Assembly: GCA_946480465.1 (NCBI GenBank) | Contig: CAMLJY010000054.1 | Span: forward strand, 1-42,849 | Direction of reading: 5' to 3' | Source of the DNA: an uncultured Burkholderiales bacterium | GTDB lineage: Bacteria > Pseudomonadota > Gammaproteobacteria > Burkholderiales > Burkholderiaceae | DNA length: 42,849 nucleotides | Notes under the pieces: model-generated | What the model saw: only the letters and a program-made list of their open reading frames with translations | Told to the model about the DNA's origin: nothing | The model's database searches: none | Translations under genes and position numbers: made by a program | In this document: in pieces, positions 16,797 to 25,026 of the stretch | Numbering within the stretch: position 1 is the first letter of the stretch | Layout of the letters: each line of letters begins with the position of its first letter

Positions 16797-18023
16797 ATGA
16801 GTGACGTGGAGCAGCCGGGCATCGTCGTGGTCGGCGGCGGGCATGCCGGCGCGCAGCTGTGCAACGGGCTGGCGGCGGCGGGGCTGGGCCCCCGGGTGCA
16901 ACTGGTGTGCGCCGAGCCGGTGCTGCCGTACCAGCGGCCGCCGCTGTCCAAGGCCTACCTCAAGAGCGCGGACGAAGCGCTGCAGCTCCACCGCCCCGCC
17001 CAATGGTTCGCCGAGGCCGGCATCACCGTGCACCTGGGCGATGCGGCCATCGCCATCGACCGCGCGGCGCGCCGGGTGACGCTGGCGTCCGGCCGTGTGC
17101 TGGCCTACGAGCGGCTGGTGCTGGCCACCGGCGCGCGCTCGCGCAGCCTGCCGCAGCTGCCGGCCGGGCTGGACAACGTGGCCGCGCTGCGGTCGGCCGC
17201 GGACGCCGGGCGGCTGCGCGCACGGCTGGGCAACGCGCCGGCCCTGACCATCGTCGGCGGCGGCTTCATCGGGCTGGAGGTGGCCGCCTCGGCGCGGGCG
17301 CGCGGGCTGGCGGTGCAGGTGCTCGAATCGGCGCCGCGGCTGCTGCAGCGCTCGGTCTCGCCGGAGCTGGCCGAGCACGTGCTGAGCGTCCACCTGGCCA
17401 GCGGCATCGACGTGCGCCTGGGCGTGGCCGTCGGCGGATTCGTGGCCGAGGGGCAGCGCCTCCTATCGATCGAAGTGAACGGCCAGGCGCAGCCGGTGGA
17501 CCTGCTGCTGCTGGGCATCGGCGCCGCGCCCGAGCATGAACTCGCCAGTGCGGCGGGCCTGCATTGCGAGAACGGCATCGTCGTCGACGAGTTCATGCAG
17601 ACCAGCGATCCGGCGATCCTCGCGATCGGCGACTGCACCAGTTTTCCGGACGTGCGCGGCGGCCGCCGGCTGCGGCTGGAGTCGGTGCAGAACGCGAACG
17701 ACCAGGCGCGCACCGCGGTGCAGGCCCTCACCGGCACGGCCCAGGCCTACCGGCCGCTGCCGTGGTTCTGGTCCGAACAGGGGGCGATGCGGCTGCAGAT
17801 GGCGGGGCTGATGCCGGCCGATGGCCAGCGCCACCTGCGGCGCGGCAATGCACCGGCCAGCTTCTCCGTGCTGCATTACGACGGCGGCCGCCTGGCCTGC
17901 GTCGAATCGGTGAACGCGCCGATGGACCACATGGCCGCGCGCAAGCTGCTCGAAGCCGGCGTCAGCCCGGATCCGGCCGAGGCCTGCGATCCGGCGCGCG
18001 CACTGAAGTCCTTCGGCGCCTGA
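16797..18023 (+). CDS. NAD(P)H-dependent FAD oxidoreductase (ferredoxin/rubredoxin reductase family)
   Basis: The 408-aa product is a two-dinucleotide-fold flavoprotein. The FAD-binding GxGxxG motif is IVVVGGGHAGAQLCNGL (about residues 8-24). The middle NAD(P)H fold has LTIVGGGFIGLEVAASARARG (about 150-170). The second FAD contact is ILAIGDCTSFPD (about 275-286). A C-terminal reductase domain follows (PLPWFWSEQGAMRLQMAG). It matches reductases that feed electrons to ferredoxins of oxygenases or P450s. No ferredoxin or oxygenase gene is adjacent, so its partner is unknown. The start at MSDVEQPG is preferred over the upstream in-frame ATG at 16773, which lies within the T-run hairpin. Confidence 0.9.
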   Translation: MSDVEQPGIVVVGGGHAGAQLCNGLAAAGLGPRVQLVCAEPVLPYQRPPLSKAYLKSADEALQLHRPAQWFAEAGITVHLGDAAIAIDRAARRVTLASGRVLAYERLVLATGARSRSLPQLPAGLDNVAALRSAADAGRLRARLGNAPALTIVGGGFIGLEVAASARARGLAVQVLESAPRLLQRSVSPELAEHVLSVHLASGIDVRLGVAVGGFVAEGQRLLSIEVNGQAQPVDLLLLGIGAAPEHELASAAGLHCENGIVVDEFMQTSDPAILAIGDCTSFPDVRGGRRLRLESVQNANDQARTAVQALTGTAQAYRPLPWFWSEQGAMRLQMAGLMPADGQRHLRRGNAPASFSVLHYDGGRLACVESVNAPMDHMAARKLLEAGVSPDPAEACDPARALKSFGA

Positions 18024-18058
18024 CGGACGCGGCGCGCTGCCGGCGCATCCATCGGGCG

Positions 18059-18083
18059 CGCCGGCGGTGGTCCGCCGCCGGCG
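18059..18083. terminator. strong hairpin between convergent genes
   Basis: CGCCGGCGG (18059-18067) and CCGCCGGCG (18075-18083) form a 9-bp all-G/C stem with a 7-base loop, exactly between the stops of the FAD reductase (plus) and the lipoprotein (minus). It probably serves both directions despite lacking a T-run. Confidence 0.5.
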
Positions 18084-18091
18084 GACCGGCG

Positions 18092-18397
18092 TCACTTCCC
18101 GGCCTCTTCCTCGGCCTTCTTCTCCTTGCCGGTCTTCACGTCGACGTCCGGCACGGTGACGGTCTCCTTCTCGGTCGTCACCTTGGGCACCGTCACCTCG
18201 ACCTCCTTCTTCGCGACCTGCACGTCCGGCGTGGTCACGTCGTACTTCGGCAGCGTCACGTCACCGGACTGCTTCTTCTCGACCTCGTACTTGGGCAGGT
18301 CGACGTTGCCCTCGCGGGTCTTCTCGACGTCGCAGCCCACCAGCGCCACGGACGCGGCGGCGAACAGGCCGGCGACAAGGGTGCTTGCGATGCGCAT
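18092..18397 (-). CDS. small repetitive lipoprotein (101 aa)
   Basis: The product has a lipoprotein signal (MRIASTLVAGLFAAASVALVGC, Cys at about 22). The charged mature part is built from short imperfect repeats: DLPKYEVEKK, TLPKYDVTTPDVQV, TVPKVTTEKETVTVPDVDV, then a Lys/Glu-rich end (KEKKAEEEAGK). The alternating V/T pattern suggests an extended beta-like fibre attached to a membrane. I recognise no named family. The start is fixed by AGGAGA eight bases upstream of the ATG. It appears to be monocistronic; the next gene on the strand ends 143 bases upstream. Confidence 0.75.
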   Translation of the reverse strand: MRIASTLVAGLFAAASVALVGCDVEKTREGNVDLPKYEVEKKQSGDVTLPKYDVTTPDVQVAKKEVEVTVPKVTTEKETVTVPDVDVKTGKEKKAEEEAGK

Positions 18398-18540
18398 GGA
18401 TTTCTCCTGAAGCGGTGTTGGTGAAACCCATTGTGGGCAGCGGCCCTGGCGGTCGCGCCCGGAACACTGGCCGATCGCGTGTAGGCGGGTTCCTGCGGGC
18501 GTTGTAGTCGACCGGCCGGCACGGGAGGCGACGCGCGGGC

Positions 18541-18990
18541 TCAACGCGCCGGGGTCGCCATCGCTGTGCCCGGCGCAGGGCCCTCGGGCCAGCGCAGCGT
18601 GATCGCACGGCTCTTGCCCTGCGCCAGCGTCACGCTGCTGCGCTGCGTGCGGCCCTGGTACGTGGCCTCCACGGTGTAGCGGCCGCTGGGCAGGTCGACC
18701 AGCACGATCGGGTTGCGCACCGTGGTGTCGAAGACGGCGCGCCCTTTGGCGTCCAGCACGCGCACCGCGACATCCGCCAGATAGGCCCCGCTGTCCGCCG
18801 CGAAGGTCAGGCCGAGGCTGTAGCGCGCCGCGGCGGCCTTCATCTGCTGCTGCTCGGCCTCGCCCACGCCGCCCTGCAGGCTGCGCACGCCACCGGCGTG
18901 CTGCGATTCGACGATGGCCGCCTGCGCGGTGCCGGGCGCGAGCGTCGACGACAGGGCGGCGAGGATGCCGAGGATCCAGGGAGCTTCCAT
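18541..18990 (-). CDS. exported protein with carboxypeptidase-regulatory-like beta domain
   Basis: The 149-aa product has a signal peptide (WILGILAALSSTLAPGTAQA, cleavage near residue 24). A short helical segment follows (GEAEQQQMKAAAARY), then one beta-sandwich of about 80 residues: YLADVAVRVLDAKGRAVFD, NPIVLVDLPSGRYTVEATY, RTQRSSVTLAQGKSRAITL. The GRYTVEATY signature is typical of carboxypeptidase-regulatory-like/transthyretin-type domains. It is presumably periplasmic. A good GGAGG lies upstream of the ATG. Function unknown. Confidence 0.75.
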   Translation of the reverse strand: MEAPWILGILAALSSTLAPGTAQAAIVESQHAGGVRSLQGGVGEAEQQQMKAAAARYSLGLTFAADSGAYLADVAVRVLDAKGRAVFDTTVRNPIVLVDLPSGRYTVEATYQGRTQRSSVTLAQGKSRAITLRWPEGPAPGTAMATPAR

Positions 18991-19076
18991 GCGGGCCTCC
19001 GGGTGAGGGTGGGGGGCTTCAGGATTCGTGCGGCCCGTGGCGCGTCGGTTCCGTGGCGCCCCGGCAACCGTCATGG

Positions 19077-19622
19077 TCAGGGGCAGCTCACCAGCGTGCC
19101 CTGCACCGTGCACAGGCCGCGCGGTCCGCCCAGCGTGGCGCCGACGCGCGGCCGCCAGGTGCCATCGCTGGCCCAACAGCCCGAAGGGTCGCAGTGGGTG
19201 ATGACGACCGGCCGGTCCACGGGCGGAGGCGGCGGCATCGGTGCGGCCGGCACCGGGCTGGGGGACCGGCTGACCTCGGCGGGAGGGCGCCAGGCCGGCG
19301 CGAGGGTGCTGCGCGGCATCTCCAGTGCCGGCAGCAGGCGCGCGGTGCGCGGGGGCGGATCGCCGCGGCCGCCCAGGCAGGCACGCGCGGTGGCGGCGCG
19401 CTGGGCTTTCAGCGCGTCCAGCGCTGCTGTGGCCGACGCGCCGTCCGCAGCCGCACCGCCGTGCCGCCGTGCATCGAGGACGCGCGACTCCTGCGCCTGC
19501 AGCGCCTCCAGCGCGCGATGGCAGTCCGCCGAAGCAGGCGAACCGCCCCGCGCGCCCGCCGACGCCAGCCCCGCGGCGGCGAGCAGGGCCGCCATGGCTC
19601 GCATCCGGGTGGCTGCCGGCAT
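19077..19622 (-). CDS. exported hypothetical protein (181 aa)
   Basis: The product starts MPAATRMRAMAALLAAAGLASAGA, a signal peptide. A helical region follows with Cys residues spaced by an Ala-rich coiled stretch (CHRALEALQAQESRVLDARR and DALKAQRAATARACLG). A Pro-rich linker (PVPAAPMPPPPPVDRP) leads to a short C-terminal domain with three cysteines (HCDPSGCWASDGTWRP, LCTVQGTLVSCP). Comparable short Cys/Trp-containing ends are frequent in uncharacterised Burkholderiales exported proteins. GGAG upstream of the ATG at 19622 supports the start. Function unknown. Confidence 0.65.
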   Translation of the reverse strand: MPAATRMRAMAALLAAAGLASAGARGGSPASADCHRALEALQAQESRVLDARRHGGAAADGASATAALDALKAQRAATARACLGGRGDPPPRTARLLPALEMPRSTLAPAWRPPAEVSRSPSPVPAAPMPPPPPVDRPVVITHCDPSGCWASDGTWRPRVGATLGGPRGLCTVQGTLVSCP

Positions 19623-19712
19623 CTCGTTGCTCCGATCGTGGGTAACGGGCAAGTGCGGTGCCCGGCAGGGCGGGCCTGCGGCGGTATGCTGCGACCCCCC
19701 AGGAGATCCCGC

Positions 19713-20027
19713 ATGATCAAGGTCACCGTGTTGTACCCAGCGCGCGACGGCGCGCGCTTCGACCACGCCTACTACCGCGACAAGCACATGCCGCTGGTCA
19801 AGGCCCGCATGGGCGAGGCCTGCCGCTCGTACACCGTCGACCGCGGCCTCGCCGGCGGCACGCCGGATGCGCCACCCCCCTATGTCGCGATGTGCCAGCT
19901 CCTCTGCGACTCGGTCGCGGCCTTCGAGGCCGGCTTCGGGCCGCATGCCAAGGAAATCATGGCCGACATCCCGAACTACACCGACATCGCGCCCGTGGTG
20001 CAGATCAGCGAGGTGGTGGTCGGCTGA
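19713..20027 (+). CDS. EthD family protein
   Basis: The 104-aa product is a single ferredoxin-like (dimeric alpha/beta barrel) domain: MIKVTVLYPARDGARFDHAY, YRDKHMPLVKARMG, and a C-terminal YTDIAPVVQISEVVVG. EthD was named from an ethyl tert-butyl ether degradation cluster; most chromosomal copies have no known function. AGGAGA sits seven bases before the ATG. It stands alone, convergent with the lectin-like lipoprotein gene only 39 bases away. Confidence 0.88.
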   Translation: MIKVTVLYPARDGARFDHAYYRDKHMPLVKARMGEACRSYTVDRGLAGGTPDAPPPYVAMCQLLCDSVAAFEAGFGPHAKEIMADIPNYTDIAPVVQISEVVVG

Positions 20028-20066
20028 GGCCGGCGTCCGGCCTGCAGTGGCCGCGCTAGATGATTG

Positions 20067-20753
20067 TTATTGAGCGGCGAAGCAGTACAGCAGCCCATCG
20101 CCGCCGGTGCTGCGCAGCGCCGCCGGGCTGCAGCCGCCGCGCGACTGGTGCGACGAGTTCCACGAGGTGGACCACGGGTCGCTGGTCGGGCCGATGCGGT
20201 CGTGGTGGCCGACCATCACCGCGCCTTCGGTGCCGCCGCGGGTCCAGTTGCCGCAGGTCAGGTCGGGGTCGTTGGGCGAGAACGAATTGCCGTCCACGCG
20301 CGAGCCGGTGAGGATGTCGTGCCGGTTCGGCGTGTCGCCGCGACCACTGACCACCTCGCCCTTCTCGTTCAGCGCGGTCTGCTTGTTCACCTTGTTGCCC
20401 GGGCCGTGCAGGTCGTCGACGTCGCGGGCGATCAGCTCGCCCTTCACGTTGTACCAGGGGCCCTTGCCGATGCGGTCGCGCGCGTTGACGTTGGGCATGC
20501 CGTCCTTGGCCTGCGTGCTCAGGTAGGCGCGCCAGGTCTTGCCGCTGCCGCCGGCCGCGGCGGCCAGCGTCTGGCAATGCTGGTCGGCGCCGGCGAGGCC
20601 GCCCAGGTCGGCGCCCTTGCCGGTGCCCACGCTGGTGACAAAGAAGCTGAACGGTCCCTTCTCGCCGCCGCCGGGCGACGAGGCGCAGGCGGCGATGCCG
20701 AGCGCCGCGGCCAGGCACGACAGGGACAACGGCACACGGGTCGATCGATGCAT
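20067..20753 (-). CDS. lipoprotein with endostatin/LenA-like C-type-lectin fold
   Basis: The 228-aa product has a lipoprotein signal (LSLSCLAAALGIAACASS, lipobox AAC). The rest resembles the endostatin-like lectin domain first noted in Leptospira LenA (DUF1554-type): SFFVTSVGTGKGADLGGLAG, ADQHCQTLAAAAG, TWRAYLSTQAKDGMPNVNAR, DRIGKGPWYNVKG, then HDILTGSRVDG and TCGNWTRGG. Near the end, HQSRGGCSPAALRSTGGDG precedes a final YCF. These blocks are the conserved core of the family. It is likely anchored to the outer membrane; ligand unknown. The start is the ATG at 20753; the frame is open further upstream without family similarity. Confidence 0.78.
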   Translation of the reverse strand: MHRSTRVPLSLSCLAAALGIAACASSPGGGEKGPFSFFVTSVGTGKGADLGGLAGADQHCQTLAAAAGGSGKTWRAYLSTQAKDGMPNVNARDRIGKGPWYNVKGELIARDVDDLHGPGNKVNKQTALNEKGEVVSGRGDTPNRHDILTGSRVDGNSFSPNDPDLTCGNWTRGGTEGAVMVGHHDRIGPTSDPWSTSWNSSHQSRGGCSPAALRSTGGDGLLYCFAAQ

Positions 20754-20878
20754 GGGGCGCCTCCTGGTCGAGCGGTTGCGGGGCCGGCCGATCCTACGTC
20801 GCGGCCTGCGCCGGCTGCCCCTGCGGGCCTCGGGGACATGCCGCCGCCACGGGCATGCCGCACGCGGCCTGGGCCGCA

Positions 20879-21304
20879 TCAGGCGCCGTCGAATGCCACG
20901 TCGGCGATCCAGCCGCGGCGCCGGCGTGCCAGGCGCGCTTCGATGTCCTCGCCGTCGAAGCTGACCGGCGCGTGCTTCAGCAGCGCGGGGTCGACGTCGT
21001 CGAAGCTGTTGACGTTGACGACCGCATGCAGCCGCCCGTCGATGCGCGAGGTGACCACCGGCACCACCCCGCAGCGCGCGCAGACGTTGAACTCCGCCGT
21101 CTCGGTGCCGAAGGCGTAGCGCGACAGCTGCGCCGGGTCGCGCACCGTCACCCGCAGCACGCCGGCCGGGTGCGAGGTCCAGACGCCGCCGTGCTTGCGG
21201 CAGAAGCTGCAGCCGCAGGCGCGGGCCGGGATCTCGGCCGGGTCCGGCTCCCAGCGCAGGGTGAAGCCGAGGTTGCCGCAGTGGCACTGGCCGTGGATCA
21301 GCAT
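20879..21304 (-). CDS. GFA family zinc-binding protein
   Basis: The 141-aa product has the cysteine pattern of the glutathione-dependent formaldehyde-activating (GFA) fold: GQCHCGNLGF (C7, C9), ACGCSFCRKHGG (C30, C32, C35) and CARCGVVPV. These bind structural and catalytic zinc. Family members are mostly of unknown function; a few act on S-hydroxymethylglutathione. Its start is 16 bases from the stop of the isochorismatase-like gene upstream on the same strand, so both probably share a transcript. Confidence 0.88.
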   Translation of the reverse strand: MLIHGQCHCGNLGFTLRWEPDPAEIPARACGCSFCRKHGGVWTSHPAGVLRVTVRDPAQLSRYAFGTETAEFNVCARCGVVPVVTSRIDGRLHAVVNVNSFDDVDPALLKHAPVSFDGEDIEARLARRRRGWIADVAFDGA

Positions 21305-21320
21305 CGGGGGCTCCTGGAAG

Positions 21321-21941
21321 TCACTTCGCCAGCGCCGATGATCGCCGAACGTCGGCCTTCAGCACCCGCTTCATGTAGGCCAGCGCCTGCGCCTTGGCGT
21401 CCGGCGATTCCGCGGCGGTGCAGTCCGAGGGCACCGCGACATGATAACCCCGCAAGACAGCGTCCATGGCGCTCAGCTGCACGCAGATGTCGGCCGCCAG
21501 GCCGGCGATGACCAGGTGCTTGGCGTGCACCTGCGTCAGCACCAGGTCCAGCGGCGTGGCGTAGAAGGCCGAGTGCCGCGGCTTCAGCATCACCAGGTCG
21601 TCCGGCCCCGGCGCCAGCAGCTGGGCGATGCGTGCCGCGGCGCCCCCACAGGCCAGGCAGTGCGCCAGCGTCTGCCGGAAATCGCTGCGCCACCGGCCGT
21701 AGTTGTCGTTGGCGTAGATCGCCAGCACGCGCCGCGCCGCCAGGCGCTGCTTCAGCCGCGCCATCGCGCGCGCGGCGCGCAGCGCGGGCGGCGCCAGCGC
21801 CTGGGCCTGCGGAAACTCGAACGGATTGATCACGTCCACCAGCAGCAGCACGGTCGGGCTGCGCGGCAGCGTGCCGCGGTCGCCGGTGTCGGCTTTCGGG
21901 CGGCGGGGCGTGCGGACCTGCAGGGGGCGGGGCGTCGTCAT
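21321..21941 (-). CDS. isochorismatase-like cysteine hydrolase
   Basis: The 206-aa product has the isochorismatase-hydrolase fold with the catalytic triad in place: Asp in VLLLVDVINPFEFP, Lys in VMLKPRHSAFYATPLD, and Cys in VIAGLAADICVQLSAMDA. The family includes nicotinamidases and carbamoyl hydrolases; the substrate is not evident. The first 30 residues are a variable basic extension. It lies 50 bases after the SDR gene and 16 before the GFA gene, in a probable SDR-hydrolase-GFA operon. Confidence 0.88.
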   Translation of the reverse strand: MTTPRPLQVRTPRRPKADTGDRGTLPRSPTVLLLVDVINPFEFPQAQALAPPALRAARAMARLKQRLAARRVLAIYANDNYGRWRSDFRQTLAHCLACGGAAARIAQLLAPGPDDLVMLKPRHSAFYATPLDLVLTQVHAKHLVIAGLAADICVQLSAMDAVLRGYHVAVPSDCTAAESPDAKAQALAYMKRVLKADVRRSSALAK

Positions 21942-21991
21942 GGCGGCGGCCTGCCCCGCCCGGCAAGCGCCGTACCCGCGGCCCCGGCGCG

Positions 21992-22756
21992 TCAGGTCCG
22001 CGTGATCGACACCCCGCCGTCCACCAACATCGCGCTGCCGGTGACGAAGGCCGAATCGTCGCACGCCAGGTACAGCGCCGCCCGGGCCAGTTCCTGCGGC
22101 TTGGCGATGCGCTTGAGCGCATGCAGGCCGGCGGTGAAGGCCTGCGCCTCCGGCGTGGCGTTCTTCGTGCGGAACATCGCGGTGTCGACCGCGCCGGGCA
22201 GCAGCGCATTCACGCGCACGCCGCGCGGGCCGAATTCGGCGGCCAGCGACTGCGTCAGCCCGACCAGGCCCGACTTGCTGGCCGCATAGGCGGCGACGCC
22301 GGGAAACGCCGCCGTGTGGCCGACGAAGGTGGAGGTGAAGATGACCGAGCCGCGGCCGTGCTTCAGCATCTGCGCGATCTGGTGCTTGGCACCGAGGAAG
22401 GCGCCGGTCAGGTTGACCGCCAGCGCGTCGCTGAAACCGGCCGCCGACACCTCGGTGCCGGGCGCGATCTCGCCCAGCGTGCCGGCGTTGTTGAAGGCGA
22501 CGTCCAGCCGCCCGTGGCGCTGCACCGCCAGCGCGACCAGGGCCTTCGCGTAGTCCTCCGAGCGCACGTCGCCCGCCAGCGCCACCGCGTCGCCGCCGGC
22601 GGCGCGGATCTGCGCGGCCACGTCTTCCAGTTCGCCCTGGCGCCGTGCGCCGATGACGAGGCGCGCGCCCTCGGCCGCGAACAGCTCCGCCGCGGCGCGG
22701 CCGATGCCCGAGCTGGCGCCGGTGATGACCGCGACCTGTCCATCGAGACGTCCCAT
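21992..22756 (-). CDS. short-chain dehydrogenase/reductase (SDR)
   Basis: The 254-aa product is a classical SDR. The cofactor motif is VITGASSGIGRAAAELF (TGxxxGxG, about residues 11-17). NNAG lies at about 88-91. The catalytic Ser is in VIFTSTFVGHTAAF. The YxxxK pair is YAASKSGLVGL (about residues 155-159). LLPGAVDTAM and a C-terminal GSAMLVDGGVSI complete the fold. The substrate is unknown. GGAG precedes the ATG. It is divergent from a LysR-type regulator gene across 102 bases, the usual arrangement for a regulator and its target. Confidence 0.92.
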   Translation of the reverse strand: MGRLDGQVAVITGASSGIGRAAAELFAAEGARLVIGARRQGELEDVAAQIRAAGGDAVALAGDVRSEDYAKALVALAVQRHGRLDVAFNNAGTLGEIAPGTEVSAAGFSDALAVNLTGAFLGAKHQIAQMLKHGRGSVIFTSTFVGHTAAFPGVAAYAASKSGLVGLTQSLAAEFGPRGVRVNALLPGAVDTAMFRTKNATPEAQAFTAGLHALKRIAKPQELARAALYLACDDSAFVTGSAMLVDGGVSITRT

Positions 22757-22812
22757 GAATGATCTCCAAAGTGAGTGGGGAATGCCGCCATCGTGGCGGG
22801 CCGCGATCGTTC

Positions 22813-22824
22813 GCACTAGAGTGC
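22813..22824. promoter_or_regulatory. putative LysR operator between SDR and lysR genes
   Basis: GCACT-AG-AGTGC is an inverted repeat in the divergent intergenic region, 35 bases before the lysR ATG. ATC/GAT extends the symmetry further out. LysR-type regulators bind such partially symmetric sites between themselves and a divergent target. Confidence 0.4.
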
Positions 22825-22858
22825 AGATCATGGATCTGGCTTCCAGGAATACAGAACG

Positions 22859-23797
22859 ATGAACCTCAAGCTCGACGGCATCGCCGCCTTCGTCGCGGTG
22901 GCTGAATCGGGATCGATCAGCGAGGCCGCGCGCCGGCTGCAGCTGGCCAAGTCGGTGGTCAGCGCGCGCCTGGCGGAAGTGGAGCGCACGCTGGGCGCCA
23001 CGCTGCTGCACCGAACGACGCGGCGCCTGAGCCTCACCGAGGACGGCAGCGCCTTCTTGGAGCGCGCCGCGCGCATCGTGCGCGAGGTGGAAGACGCCGC
23101 GGCCGACATGGCGGAGCGCCGCGGCACCCTGTCCGGCCCGCTGCGCATCTCGGCGCCGGTCACCTTCGGCCGCATGCACCTGGGGCCGGCGCTGTACCCC
23201 TTCCTGGCGGCGCACCCGGCGATCGAGCTGACGCTGGATTTCGACGACCGCCGCGTCGATGCCGCGGCCGATGGCTTCGACGCCGTCGTGCGGCACGGAC
23301 CCTTGCTGGATTCGCGCCTGGTGGCCTGGCGGCTGGCGCCGAGCCGGCGCGTGCTGGTGGCCTCACCCGCTTACCTCCAGCGTTACGGAACGCCACGCAC
23401 GCCGCAGGCACTGCAGCAGCACCGCGGCGTCTTCTACACCAACCGCGGCGCGGCCGACTGGCGTTTCGACGGCCCTGGCGGCCCGGTGGTGCTGGCCGCC
23501 CGCGCCGCGCTGCGCCTGAACAACGGCGACGTGATGCACGACGCCGTGCTGGCCGGCCTGGGCCTGGCGCTGATGCCGACCTTCATCGTCGGCGACAGCC
23601 TGCGCACCGGCGCGCTGAAGGCGGTGGACATCGGTTTGGCGGCGCCGGAAGAGGCCATCTACGTCGCGCACCCCGAAGGCCGGCGCGCCTCGGCCAAGCT
23701 GCGCGCACTGGTCGACTGGGTGCGCGGCGCGATCGGCGATCCACCGGCCTGGGAGGGGTGGCGAAGCCCGCCGCCGCGCCGCAGGAAGGCCGCATGA
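22859..23797 (+). CDS. LysR-family transcriptional regulator
   Basis: The 312-aa product has the N-terminal winged helix-turn-helix ([49 protein letters not shown]; residues 9-56). The linker helix and effector-binding domain follow ([48 protein letters not shown]). The sequence is of the CrgA/DsdC-like subgroup, which often controls a divergent oxidoreductase gene, as here. The tail is basic (PPPRRRKAA). Its stop overlaps the next ATG as ATGA, coupling it to the DNA glycosylase gene. Confidence 0.92.
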   Translation: MNLKLDGIAAFVAVAESGSISEAARRLQLAKSVVSARLAEVERTLGATLLHRTTRRLSLTEDGSAFLERAARIVREVEDAAADMAERRGTLSGPLRISAPVTFGRMHLGPALYPFLAAHPAIELTLDFDDRRVDAAADGFDAVVRHGPLLDSRLVAWRLAPSRRVLVASPAYLQRYGTPRTPQALQQHRGVFYTNRGAADWRFDGPGGPVVLAARAALRLNNGDVMHDAVLAGLGLALMPTFIVGDSLRTGALKAVDIGLAAPEEAIYVAHPEGRRASAKLRALVDWVRGAIGDPPAWEGWRSPPPRRRKAA

Positions 23798-24471
23798 CGG
23801 CGCGGCCCGACCGCGCGCTGCGCCGGCGCAGTGCCCGCTTGCCGGCCGGCTGGGCCGGCATCGACTTCAATGCCCCGTCGTGCGACGTGGCGCGTGCGCT
23901 CATCGGCGCCACGCTGCTGGTCGATGGCGTCGGCGGGCGCATCGTCGAGACCGAGGCCTACGACCGCGACGATCCCGCGTCGCACAGCCACCGCGGCGCC
24001 AACGAGCGCAATGCGTCGATGTTCGGCCCGCCGGGGCATGCCTACGTCTACCGCTCCTACGGCATCCACTGGTGCCTGAACCTCGTCTGCCGCGAAGCCG
24101 GCCACGGCGCCGGCGTGCTGATCCGCGCCATCGAGCCGCTGCAGGGGCTGGACCGCATGCGCGAGCGCCGCGGCCTGCACGACGAGCGCCTGCTGTGCGC
24201 CGGCCCCGGCCGCGTCGCGCAGGCGCTGGGCATCACGCGCGAGCACGACGGCCTGCCGCTCGACCGGCCGCCGTTCGAGTTGCGGCCGGCAGAGGCCGCG
24301 TGCGGGATCGCCCGCGAGATCGCCTGCGGGCCCCGCATCGGCATCTCGAAGGCGATGGACGTGCCGTGGCGCTTCGGCCTGGCGGGCTCGCGCTTCCTCA
24401 GCCGGCCATTTCCAAAGGACCCAAGGGACGCACGGGACGTACACGCTCCACGGCCGCCGGCGCGGCGGTGA
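23794..24471 (+). CDS. 3-methyladenine DNA glycosylase (MPG/AAG family)
   Basis: This enzyme removes alkylated purines such as 3-methyladenine at the start of base-excision repair. The 225-aa product shows the AAG core: [38 protein letters not shown] (with the catalytic Glu), [30 protein letters not shown] and the [15 protein letters not shown] block. The C-terminal 35 residues ([15 protein letters not shown]...) are variable and basic. AGGA precedes the ATG, which overlaps the lysR stop by 4 bases. Confidence 0.92.
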   Translation: MTARPDRALRRRSARLPAGWAGIDFNAPSCDVARALIGATLLVDGVGGRIVETEAYDRDDPASHSHRGANERNASMFGPPGHAYVYRSYGIHWCLNLVCREAGHGAGVLIRAIEPLQGLDRMRERRGLHDERLLCAGPGRVAQALGITREHDGLPLDRPPFELRPAEAACGIAREIACGPRIGISKAMDVPWRFGLAGSRFLSRPFPKDPRDARDVHAPRPPARR

Positions 24472-24477
24472 GCGGCA

Positions 24478-24789
24478 TCAGTCCAGGTCCTCCACCGCCC
24501 GGTTCCTGCACGCGATGCCCCCGTGCGCGATGCGCAGGGGGTCGACGCGGCAGTCACGGTGGTGCAGCTCCGCCGTCAGCGCCTCGGGCTCGATGGTCAG
24601 CAGGCCGTACACCCCCGACTTCTTGCCGAAGATCGAGGTGATGCCGGGCGGCTGCGCCATCGCGCTGGCGATCACGTGCAGCTTGTCGGGCACCAGCGCC
24701 GCTTTCAGCGCGTCGCGCTGTACCCGGCCGAGCAGGCCGCTGCCGCATAACAAGCGAAAAACGCAGCCATTGTCCGGGTGCGGCACCAC
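24478..24789 (-). pseudogene. coding-like fragment, probably the 3' end of a broken gene
   Basis: The last 90 codons of a minus-strand frame (GLLGRVQRDALKAALVPDKL, HVIASAMAQPPGITSIFGKK, SGVYGLLTIEPEALTAELHH) use almost only G/C-ending codons and read like a real protein. Upstream of about 24760, codon usage breaks down (TTT, TTG, TTA in a row). The only starts nearby are GTG codons at 24786 and 24789 without a ribosome-binding site. I take it as a truncated remnant, or a short gene of about 103 aa. VYGLL followed by LTAELHH faintly recalls the end of metallophosphatase/PhoD-type proteins, but I would not name it. Confidence 0.4.
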
Positions 24790-25026
24790 GCCATCGTGCC
24801 AGCGGCACACGGTCCTGGATCGGCGCGGCGGCCGGCGGTTGAAGGGTGGCCGCCGGCATGGGCGGGCGGCCGCGCGCGGCATCCGCAAAGCCGACGATGC
24901 GGCGCCCGGCAGAACGAATGGTGACACTCCCGTCGCGCCGTATCCCCAGCTTGAAGGTGACAAGCGCGCATTCATCGCCTAACTTGAAATCGGCGCGCCA
25001 TCCGCGGCGTGCCAGGGGAGGGATTC

